A stretch of DNA of 64,000 nt. It comes from Rhea pennata (Eukaryota > Chordata > Aves > Rheiformes > Rheidae). Position 1 is the stretch's first letter; the number at the start of each line of letters is the position of its first letter. The position numbers and the translations under genes were made by a program. Below the pieces are notes generated by a model. The model was not told where the DNA came from, did not search any database, and was given only the letters and a program-made list of their open reading frames with translations. This document shows positions 12,801-24,800 of this stretch, in pieces. Location: positions 12,120,899 through 12,184,898 of the forward strand of contig NC_084678.1 in assembly GCF_028389875.1 (NCBI RefSeq), written 5' to 3'.

Positions 12801-15800
12801 CTACAGTCAGGAGGCAGAAAAGCAGTTTGGTTTGATGGCACTGCGTTCAGTTCCTTTACTGGAGAACTTAGACCATCTGACAAACTCGTACCAGGCTGAG
12901 AGATAGGGAAAAGAAAATTATCCTCATTTTACAGAACATTAAGTTGGGACGTGGAAAGGTTGATGTCTATATTAGAGTTACATAAATGATGAAATCTAGA
13001 CTCAGACCACAAGTATGTTTTGTTGAGACTGTATCAAAATTGCTCAGTGTTCAAAGTACTTACATCAGTGGGAGTGAGTGTCAATGCCTTTAGCAATAAT
13101 AAAACTTGGGGCCTTCAGCTCAGCTTTCACAAGCATCTGGCTGTCAATACAAGCCTAATCTGAGGACAGGAGGTTGGCACTTCTCAAACGCTGATCGCTT
13201 TAGCGGCTTCTGATGCTGGACCCCAGGAAGCAGAGGCACCTCCCACTAGAAAGCACTCCCGAAAATGTGTCTGAAGGTCACATAATTGCTATGTGGTCTA
13301 CAAAATTTCCATAGTAAATTTGATGTTTTCTGGACTCCAGGTCAAATAACAAGTATTGCAAAGTGAGGGCGGCTGGGTGGGGAGGTTGTGTGCAACCAGG
13401 GGTGCTGCACGAATGCAGAAAGAAAGGGAATCAGAGGTAATTGGTTGACAAGAAAAGGAGAGGACTGGAAAGAATGACTTTTGTGTGGAAAAGTAAAGCT
13501 ATAAAGGGAGACAAAATACACGAAAGGCAAGTAAAAATGTCAAGTAAAAAGGCAAGGGAGCTGTGATTGGAGACAAAGATGAGAAAGTGATGTGTGATGA
13601 TAAAAGTAAGACAAAAGCAAGGGATGTAAGAAATGTAAAAGTTAGAAATCCTATTCTGTTCACATTTGGGTACATCCATTTAAGTATTCCTGTACAAGTC
13701 ATGTTTCTGTACTCTGCCAAGAAACTTGGGCAGTTCAGTGAATTATTTCAAAGGCTGCCAGCCTGGTAGGTGATTCTCCTGGGCGTCCATAAACAAATGC
13801 TGTTTCCTGGACACCCATCACATGCAGTGTTGCATCCCTAGTAATTTTAAGATAAGAGACAAGATTAGCAATCATGAAAATAGTAGATATGGGCTCTTCA
13901 CTTTTCTCTGCATTTTGGGGGCTTGTTTTGGTTTTGGCCTTTACGATGCACCTTGGTTATAGCTTTCTGTTTTATCTCACCAGCCATAAATGCTAAAAGC
14001 ATATAAAATGGAGTATCTTATCTATTCTCCTGATTCAGGGAGTTGGTGCATGAAGAAGTGCACAGACTAGCAAGGCAGACTCAGTGTAAAAATTAGAGTT
14101 GGCAATCCAGCGGCAGCAAGACAGAACAGCAGATAAAGCTCTACAACTCTAAACTGTAATGCTGTAAAGTTTATATTGATTAGAGTAGCCTTTTACCAAA
14201 AAGCACTTGTTTTTTCTTATTTTCTCTATTCCCCTTCCCCATCCCCCTCTTCAGTTCTGTTCACTTCAAGCTGCTGGTTGACAAGCAGTAGTAGACACTA
14301 ATGAGCGCTTCCAAACAGAATAAAAATGAATGGGAAGGGCAATAGGCAGGAGGGGAGAAGGTGCATCGCTCAGCAATTTTCATTACTTTGCAAGACGAGT
14401 GGCTTTCTGTAACATGCTGACTTTCCCTGTTGCTAGCACACTTGGTGCCCTGGTGACTTACCCAAGGTTGGTACAGACGGCTATGGCCACCCGCTGCACG
14501 TGCTGGGGGCAGCTGCTCAGCCCAAACGGCACGTCGCATCTGAGGTTTCATCTCTACCTGATAGTCTGAGGAATTATGGATATAGTGGTATTTTAAATGC
14601 TAACCGTATTGTGACAGCTTGTAACAGAAACTGAATTGCTTTGAAAATGCGGGACAACCCTCTCACTTCCACAGTAAAGTGGGAAACACTTAGGGCATAG
14701 ATGCACTAAATGTCTTATTGACTCAGCATGTAACGATTCAGCTGAGATGTCAGCAGCGCAATCCCATCCTCTTGCCTGGTACTCTAACCCTCGAGGAGCT
14801 GCCTGGGTCACAGGCATGGTGCAAGCGGACAAATTTAATAACAGGCAGCTCAAGGACTTGGGCTGGGGGGACACTGAGGGACAGGATTAGCAATTCACAT
14901 CCAGGTCAGAGCACATTGGGGAGAAGGCAGAAAGGGCATCCTTGGAGGGGGAGAAGAAATCTGGGGTTGGAAGACATCTGTTTGGATTAAAAAAAAAAAA
15001 AGAAAAAGAAAAAAAAAAGAAAAAAAAAAAGCAGTATCCAGATTCGTTTGCTTGGTGTCATTGCTTAAAGTCAGCTGCAGCTGTCCAAAGACAAGCTTAG
15101 GAAAATATTTTTCAGACTTTCCAACTTTGAGAGGGCCCCAGGATCTCCCTGGGCCTCTCCCTGGCACATCTGCAACACCCTCTGTACACAGTCCTACGGC
15201 AGCCCTCCTCCCATACCTTCCTTGCCCACACGTCTGTTGTCCTTCCCCTCCCTCCCCACTGATAAAAATCCTTCCCGAGCTTCTGGGAGGAGGCGCTGTG
15301 AGCTGAACCAAGCACAGGGTTTCTCCAGGTAAAGGGGTGACAACAGCAGGGGATACTGTTTGCTGGAGGTAGTTTCCTAGGGCTGCTCTGAATACCGGCT
15401 GTGATGATAGTGAAACAAATCTGGGTAAATCATGTTGGATCTAGGGAGAAGTTCAATTGACTTTAAAATTTCAGCAGATTCTTATTCTGTCCTGTCCATC
15501 CCTAGTAGTGATAGTCCCTTTTCTATGCAGTGTTTGAGAAGGTTAAGATCTAGGTATCAAGGACTGATCAAATCTGGCAATGGAGAGTTTGCTATAGAGG
15601 TGCAAGGTGTTCCTAAATGTGAAGCCTCTTATAAAAGCAGTGCTGAGAGAAGTGAGATTTTGTACGCATCTCTAACACCTCCAACACATTGTATGTAGTG
15701 TTTCTGCTCAGTAGTGAATCACTGTTTATCAGTGCATCACTTAGCTGAGCAAGAGCTATTCGCATATGCAAAACACCTCCTGCAGCTACTCAAGTGCCTG

Positions 15801-18800
15801 GGAAGAGCTGTGCCTTGCAAAGTGAGTTCCAGGTTTGTTACAGGTTTTTCAGGCTCTGGTGGCTTTTAGAAGTGGTCTGAAAGAGATAACTAAATGCAGC
15901 ACTGGTGTTGGAGAGGTAACTGGTTTTCATGCCTAAAGTTCCCTTGCCACTATGCCCAAGAGCATATCCAAATGAGGACAGTTACTAACCTTTGTGCAGG
16001 CAAGCCACATAAAAGAATCAAACCTGATGTCAGTACCTTTCTAGATGCTGTTGGAGTACTTGCAAATATACATAGGGTTCTGGGGCACAGTATTAAAACA
16101 AACTACACCTTTCTTTGCTACACCATCCCTAGAATAATGACACCAGTACTTTAAAAAGCTCAAAAAAGATGATCCATTTGGGTGAGTCTAAGCCTTCCTT
16201 AGTTGGTGGGATTATGTTTCAACCCACAATATGGAGACTCCAATGAATGGTGGAAAGGGGTCTGGGGAGAGTCAGGCTTGATACGGGTGCAGAGCTGCCA
16301 CAGCTTGAAACACAAAGTAAAGCGCAACTTGAAACACAAGGTAAAGTGTTCCAGCTGCACGTCAAAGCCAGGCATGCATGGGGCAAGGTCTGGCTTTTCT
16401 GCAGGGCTGGTAACATGAGCATTCACATCACTCACTGCCTTTGAAGCCTGTGAAATCCATAATGGCCACAAAGTGAACATGTAGAGACTACATTTCAATT
16501 ACCAAAGGCCGGTCAAGTACCTGCCTTTATTCTCTCCAGTAACAAAACTCCCATTGACTTCAAAGGCATCAGGATTTACTCCACACTACAAATGCTGTGT
16601 CCACTGAATCGGTGATGAAACCCAGGGAGGAGGTATTTCAGTTTCTGAAGGCATGGACAAAGAAGCAGGATTGAGTTCTGATGTTGAGGAGAGCTTTGGA
16701 TTTGCTCTGCAGCTTTACATTAATAAACTAAGGTTGATGCCCCAACCAGTAACGCGTCCCAGAACTCCACAGGTGCTTTCTGAAAATACCCTAGTGTGGC
16801 TTTCGGTAAGAGTTAGGTATCCAACCTGCTTAGCTGCTGTTAGAAATCCCACTAAGCACCTGCTCTTGCTTTGACCAGAACAGAGGCTTCTATAATGCCG
16901 AGTGCCCTCCATTCCTACCAGAAGGATTTTGACCACAAATAGGGACTCACAGTCAGACTGCCCAGGCTTTTTCTCAACCCTCTCTCTGGCTTTACAAAAC
17001 TTTCCCAAGTTCTTTGGTAAGTGAACCATGAAGACCAAATGGACATGAGTCACTGGACTTTAAATTATGCACGCGAAAGCTTAGAGACATGTTATACTAG
17101 TCAAAACATCAACTGTTTTCATAGTGTTTATGATATTAGGAACATTTTTGTTCATGAATGTACTTGTTTGCTTAAAGTGAATAACCAATACTTTGTGACT
17201 AAAGAATGCTGTACATGCCTTTTTATAAAGGAAAAGCTGCCAGTTTTGAAAGCCGGCCTTGGAGTGAATTTATAGATTCGGAAAGGTCAGAAAGAACATT
17301 TGATCATTTAGTCTGATTTCTTACATACCACAAGCTACTGTTACACCTGTATTAAGATCAATAGCTTCAGTTCCACACATATATATTTTCTATTAGTCAA
17401 AGTCCAGAATGGCATACAGTGGTATTCATCATTTTCACTAGCACGGTTGCTTTACGCCTATTACTGGGCAGGCAGATAAATGAGAGCTTCCCTAGTATGT
17501 TCAAATGTCAATATTATTGAGGGGCAGGATTTCAGAAAGGGCTGTCTGTTGTGGGTGCAGCTGTTTGTCTGGAAAGATCTCTGTCAGTATTTTTCACCCA
17601 CAATAAATTGCAGGCACAGATGTTGCTGGTTAGTATCTGCCAACCTGTCTGAACTTGTAAAGCAAGTAATTAATTGCTGAACTACCAGTACTTGCCATTT
17701 ATTTGAACTGAGGGCACACCATCACACCCACAGAAACGAAGGCTTAGCTGAGGTTTAGCTGAAAACCAAGCCTTCAGCACATCCAATGGCCTTTTCATCC
17801 TCAAAGGAAAGATCTCCACCCAGCCCCAGCTTGGGTGAATCCTATGCTGCTGTTGTAGTAGCAAAACACTAATAAGTGTTTTGAACTTTGCTGCATTTTG
17901 CCATGTTACAAAGGAGACCAGATGCTGAAGCTGCATCTGGAGAGCCTGGGAGCATGTTTCAGTGTGTCAGGGGTTGGTTAAGGGGTGCTAGTGGAGGCGG
18001 GAGCACAGGCCTCGAGAATATTTACAGTCTCAGGTATCAAAAGAGTCTTCTCTGAGGCAATGACAACAAGCTCACGGGAGATCACGCTACCGTTGGGTCA
18101 TCCCTAAGAGGTCAGGGAGAAAATCCACTTTTTATTGTTGGCTGTTGTACCTGCTATGCTTGAGGGAGAGGGATCTACAAGGCAAAATGTGAGCAAAGGT
18201 TTTCTTAACTCTGTTGGGGGGGAGGGTTTGACTTTGTTTTGTTCTTGTTGCTAACAACGTCAGATGGGTCTAACTTTCCAGCCTGCTCAGGATGAGACAA
18301 ACAGCCAAGGAAGCATCAAAGTGAATGGGTGTTTTTTGATCAACGTCGGAGTTTGTTTTCTTTCTCCACTTGCCCAATGACACACTAACTTGGATGACTG
18401 GTCTGTGACAGAGCTGGTTGGAAAATGTTAGTGGAATAATGCAGAAAAAGAGCAAATATTTTTACAAATGGTAATGACAATATTTTTACCTTAGGTTAAT
18501 CCAAATTAACAGGAAATTTTTTTCAGTACAAACAGTCCAAAACTTATTGTTGCCAAAACATATGCAAGAGGTGAATATTCATGAACACTGATATTGAAAA
18601 GGTGTTCTGGGATGAACATGCAATAAAATTGCATCTGATCTGGTAGCTGGAACATTTGAATAATTAGCAAGATTCCTCTCCTACCCAGTGGTTCATGTAT
18701 ATGCTTGCCCTTTGCACAGTTTTTTCTTTTAGGGGAGAGCTGTGAAGGAGACAGCTTGCAGAAACACTTGCTGGTCCAAGCACTTGTGCACACACAACCA

Positions 18801-21800
18801 TCCCCAGTGGCTAGGTTGTAGCTCTCTCTAAAGACAGCTTTAAAAAACTCATGGACTCTTAGAATTAAGGCAATAAATGCCATCCTAATTCTGACAGCAA
18901 ATTTCCTAGTAGGCACCTCGCTAATCAGGATCTGAAGGAAAACTTTCCTAGCATCAGTTGGAGGAAGGCCATTTACTCTGGGAATGTGCTTCCCGACTTG
19001 TCTCAGGCAGCTCCCCAGCACACGGGCAAAGCCTCTTCCTCTGCCAACTCATCTTTTGCTGCTTCTCTACCAGGAGTGAAAAGTCATCCCCAAGGGCTTG
19101 TAGCTATATAACCTCCTGAAGACACACAACAGAGAGAGGCTTCTGCCTCTGTAAGGGCCTAAGATGGAATAAACGTCAATGCTTGTGATCAGCAGAATGT
19201 CCCTTGGGTCATACACACATATATGGCTTGTTCCTTTCTCCATTAAGAAAGCCTAGTGAAATATAAAATTGAAATTTCAGATGCAGAAGAAAGCACATGA
19301 GTGTGAATAAGTTTACCATATAGCAAAGCTGGTCAAAATTCTCACTATTTAAAAATGTTGATATGGTTTCTTATCATATTTCCAATGGATGGCAAAATGC
19401 AAAAAATTGATTTTTTTTTGCATTTTTGTTAGCTTTTATAAAAACAGAAAGCTAGAATCCTGATTACACTATTTTTTCTTATCCTTTCTGAAATTTCCCT
19501 TTGTGATCTCTAGTTACCTAAACTGAAATTTGGGCTGTAGCATTATTTCTACATATTTAGTAGTTCTAGAGAATAACTTCTGACTAGCTGCTGTTTATAA
19601 AATATTTTCCAAGTAAATAAATGCAGTCTCATTTTTGGTAGGACTTTTATATTTAAAAGAAATATGTGCAAACTCAACTAAGTGCCTTTGATAAACAGTT
19701 TGGAATTGCTGATTAATTGGAACTAAAAACAGATGAGAGAATTAAACATACGTTCTTATTCAAGTTCCCTGGAGGATTTGTCAGGGAGCTTGGCATACAT
19801 TAATAATTGCTTGGAATGGATTTAATAGCTCATCTTGTAGTTTAGCACACACAAAGCAATCAGTCAATATAAACAGCATGGTGTCATCTGTCTTTGTTAA
19901 CTAGGGATCTCAAATGCCTTTCATAATAAAGGCTGGTAATTAAGATACAATTAGAAAGGAAGCACTCAGATGTGGTTTTGCCACCTCAGGGTCCATAAGC
20001 AATAAGAAGAAGAGGGTAGGTTTTTCTGAAATCGTGGGATACTTTGAGTCTATGATCTTCTTCAGGACTAGACACACGTTCGGACACACAGTATTTGCTC
20101 CCAGCTGCTCTACGGGGACGGTGCTCAGACCGGCTGATGGTCAACCCCCTACACCTTAAACGATGGCTACATTAACATTTACGAGACTTCACCGTATAAC
20201 CCCGGCACCTAAAGCCGGTTCTTAAAACACTTTTGTTGACGCTCTGGCACCAGCATTTGTAAGCGTATCGGACAAAACTCTTTGAGGGAACGTGCTCTGC
20301 TTTTGGTTTCGTCTGTACATCCCTGTTGATCACTCACCTTCCCGGGTGCTCCTGGAGAACCTGGTAGACGCTAATCTGGAACGTCTCGTTATCAAAGCGC
20401 TCGCGGATATAATCCTTGTATATCCTGAACTCGGCAGCGGTCACCGCTTCCCCCTCCGGGATTCTGGAGAGATCGAACCTGAACTCGCGGTAGTGGCAGC
20501 GCTGATGGTGAAACTCGCGGTCATGCTCCACTGGAACAGAAAAGCAGCCCATTAGCCACCTGCGTTGTCCGCTCGCCCCGGCCATCAAACACGCTGTGAA
20601 TCGCCACAACAAAGCAGGGCAGGAATATAGCGTTGCACTGTCTCACTCTGCTGTTTGGTTCATTAATGCATCGACGAAATACATGATTCCATAGCACTTA
20701 TTATAAGTATATACGTATTTACCAGACTCTCTCTGAAATGGTTTTACAACTCGCTGGTATAGGGTGTGGATGACCGTTGTCTTTTAATGACTTTGGCAGC
20801 TTCGTACTTGACAACTGTCTCTGGACACTTGCCACCAGTAACGGCCAAGCTGCTGCATAAAGGATCTCAAAGAAACAGATGGGGCTTTTCAGAAGTGCTG
20901 GTTCTCAGCCTAACTCTGCTTACGAAAATTAAACACACACACACACACACGTGCAAATTCCAGTCTTTGAGCCTCTTTCTATGCCGGTGACCCACACCCT
21001 GAGCCAGCGGGAGGCAGAGTGCCACTCCACAGGACTGAAGCTTTTGTCTGAAAGCATCCCGGGTGATCAGAGCTATGAAACAAATGTTCATAGCAAGCAT
21101 CTTCTTCAGCCCAGCAACAGCCCTTAACAGTGACTTTGCAATAACAAGAGCGGCTAGATTCCTCCCTGAATGTATTGGGGTGGCCTGTTATGCCAGCGAG
21201 TGATAATTCTGCCCGTCATGCTGATATACAACTGGTTGGCTTGTGTAAAGCTGCTTGCAGATGGTTAGTGTGTGAGGAAACAAAGATCTGAAGACTGTCC
21301 TCCAACCAGCGTCCTCAACCCTGCCGGCAAAGGGGAGGAGAAGTGTCAGCGCCCCATCCAGCGCACACAAAAGTGAAGCACCCTTCTTTGAAGAAATTCC
21401 AAATTAAACAGACAAGTCAGACAAAGGAAAAGGGGGAAACAGAGGTATGAGGGGATGAACTGCCTCGCCTGAGGTCACGCAGCATGGCGCTCTGCGAGCT
21501 GAGGTTTGAACCAGGGGCTTCCCCAATGTCCCAATCCCGCCGTCTGTCCACTTGACCTCCCTGCAGCTCGAGTGCACAATTCAAGTAGTTAGCTCTGAGG
21601 TTTTCTTGGCAAAGAATGTGTGTCTTTCTACAGGCCTGATTCTCTTCTGGCAGCAGTAGAGCCATTGTGTAAATCCATTGAGTTAAATGGAATTACTCCT
21701 GAAAATGCGGAGTTTTGAGCCTGAGTCTGTGAAGTGCGATTTAAATTTAGTGCTACACCGCACTAATGTGTATTAGCATCAGTGATTAAGCACACACAAG

Positions 21801-24800
21801 ACACTCCCTCGTGGCGGGGATGGAGTGTGGAAAGCCTCCTGGAACCACTGAACATCCAAACGCGCGCCCAGAGCAGGTCTGATAATGTTTTACTGGCCAA
21901 GATTCAGCAGCTGGCTACAAACTCTCCTTCATCTTGCATATTATTTCTGCTGGGAGTGCAGGGCTCTCTGTTGGCCACTGTATGATAGCTGCTCAGGGAA
22001 ATAAATACTTCAAAGTTCTTGCTAGTAGCTGGGATTCTTCTTAGAGGAGTGTTTTAGGCATTAAACCCCTAAGCTCTCCAAGACAGAGGCAATTAAGTTC
22101 AGCAAATGCTTTTATAAGTTGGGCAGTCCTAGCGAGCACTGGATGAACCATGTTCTTGTTCCACTCCTAGCTCTAACATCTAAGTCCAGCCTTAGGAAGA
22201 TCCCTTAGTCTCGTATACCCTGAAGTGGGGCATACTGTGAATATTTGTCAGTGTTTGGAAAACACTTGGCAGGCTAAGGCTGCCCTGTAAGTGTTAGCAA
22301 TACTATTAGATGTGCCTCTACCTCTTTCTTCACAACTATTCCCAGCAGAGTAAGATGCAAAGAGTATGATTTCAGCCTCAGAGGAATTTGTGCATGCCTA
22401 AATTATAGAGGGGAGTAAAAAATATTTTAGTGCAGAGCAGCTCCTTTAACCACAACTATAGAAGAATGAACATTTGGGGTGTTTTTAATTATATTACAGA
22501 TAGCATCACCAGCATGGTGTATTTCAGAGAGCTCTGGTGTGGGACGTCCAAATGTGATTTGCTTCCACGACCATTGGATGGCTGAATTTTCAAAGAAAGT
22601 TGGGTGCCCCTTTGCAGTGTATGCCTGGGATCGCTCTCTGTTGGCCCACACCAGTCTCTAGCTGTGCTCTGTATGCATAGTCTGACAACAAACACATGAA
22701 GGTAAAACTTTTTCAGGTGCTGCTAGAGCCCACAGTGATTTCCACACTAGAGCCCCAGGAAAATGTGTCATATTAGTATGAAAAATTATTGAGTCAGGGT
22801 CATAAAATAAAGATCCCCAAAGTCTGAACTTTCCCATGCTTTACAAATGTCTGGATATAGGGTTTTGGGTTGAGCCATCTTTAGTGTTAAAGCAAACATT
22901 CCTGTGGCTATAGTCATTAAGATCATGAAAATATGTGGATATGTAACTGAAGAAAGAATCCCAAGAAAGCCTTCAACTCAGTGTTTATTGTTTTTCCCCT
23001 TTTTTCTTTGCACTCTGGACCTATCTGCTGACCCAGAAGTAACAAATCCTTTCAGAACTAATTTATGAGAAACACTGACCCTGAATCAACATCTGTTACA
23101 TGACTGCAGTAAATCTTATTACATAATTAAACACCAAAATCTATGTTAAAATATCGTTAAGGGTCTGACTTGGACTCATAAAAGCAAGACTCTTCATTAT
23201 GAAGGCTGAAATCCTATCCTTAATTCATGCTGCTGTGCTTCGGTATTTGTGAACATATGGTACAGTATATATGATCATGCACTTTTTTGTAAACCCCAGT
23301 AATACCTTAAGCACAACAGCATGAGGCAAGCAGGGGAGTGCTCAAGAAGTCAGAGTTTCCTGGGTTTGATGGGTGTTAGTCAGACCTTTGAAAATACTGC
23401 AACAGGGTTGTTTCCAATTAATTACCTGAGGAGTTTGAATAGGGGAGTGTTAAAAAAAAATAAAGGAAGGAGGCAATGGTATTTTAAAAGTGTTCACTGT
23501 AACAGTCAAGGGAATTGCTACAGTTCTTTGAATATGACTAGTTTCTCCATTAGGTTTATAAAATCTGTGATTTCTATTGACACAGTATACTGTAATAAGA
23601 AACTTCTGGTCTTTCTTACAGGACTTAATCTCAGTTGTTCATCAGCCATTTGAAAAGCTCTCTTAGAAGTCATCACAGAACACGAAAATTTGTTGGATGT
23701 AGTTAATAGTCTGTTTGCCCAAAGAACTTAAGCTCATGTTTGTCCTAGGTTCATAGCTCTTGCAAAGTGTTACCACCCAATAGTTTTTGGCTAGTGGTTT
23801 TAGTCCAGTTCCTACTGGGGAGGCTCCTAATTTCAAGCATTGGAAATTCTAGCTCAGCAAGTGTCACAATCCAAAAGCCTTGGCAAGGCAGCTGCTTGGA
23901 GAGGAAGCCAGAGCTTTGGATGTGGCATCAAAGCATGTAAAATAAGAGAAGGAAGAACACCCTTGAAAAATAATTCTGCTACAAAACAGACACTGTGCAT
24001 TAACTGTGGGAAAACAGTGGATTTCTTCCACTGAAAGAAACAACCTAAAGTAAACGCACCTCTCCGTTTCTAGGAGAGGTCTTGTATTTTGGGGGCTGGT
24101 GCAAAAGAGCTCTTGGGCCAAGAGTGGTGTGCTAAGTGTAGCAGTTAATCATAGCTATGCTATATGCTATCTTGTGATCGTCAGACACTCCTTTTGATAC
24201 TGGCCTTTTGGCCAAAGAAAGGCCAAAAAGATGAGACCCTAGAGCTGCAACATAGATATGGACAACAGATTCCTGAGAAAATAAGCAAAAACAACAAAAG
24301 TGTGCAGGACAACTAAGGTGATCAAAATAAAACAAGCGCATAGTCTTAGGTTAGTGGTTATCAGTAAATTTGCTACACCTTTGTTGCAAATATGCAAGTA
24401 CTCTTAGCATCTTTGAAAGTCTGGCCTTGGCTATCTGTCCACAGTCTGAATACTGCACAAACTGCAGTCATCCATCTGATACAGACAGGTTTTCTGATCT
24501 CTCTGAAGCCTTTTGTTCCTCCAAACCCACTCTGTTATGGCTTTCAGTGATGCAAGAGGAGGCATAGTTGTGCAACAACAGTGACGGTTAAAAGACAACA
24601 CGATGGATACATGTGCTGAGGTGTGAGGTAGCCAAGAATCAGATCCAAAGATATAGGAAAAAATTAAGATAAAATGCCTAAGAATCCATGGTACTTGTTT
24701 CGACATGCCCTAAAGGGTACTCTTTTTTTTATGAGGAAAAAAAGTTATAGCAGTTGAAATTTAGAACTGATAGCAATGCAGCTGAAACCAGGACCAGAAA

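Larger units (their letters stand above)
9797..20337 (-). other. BMP7: BMP7 intron 2
   Basis: An intron of 10,541 bases with sense ends GTGAGT..CTCAG. It contains the T37 tract at its 3' end, a POU-type palindrome (10154-10169), decayed MIR-like and CR1-like pieces, an A-rich tract (14989-15030), a 24-bp tandem duplication (16302-16349), and an AT-rich homeobox-site-rich segment (19590-19960). No additional exon was recognised. A 171-codon frame at 18506-19021 is discussed in the findings. Confidence 0.9.

Noticed and set aside
14989..15030. A-rich tract as a poly(A) tail of a processed pseudogene
   Set aside because: No recognisable retroposed gene body precedes it and the run is interrupted by regular G residues; simple sequence is the plainer reading.
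24205..24230. Short hairpin TTTTGGCC..GGCCAAAA
   Set aside because: Only eight paired bases with a seven-base loop; expected by chance in a window of this size.
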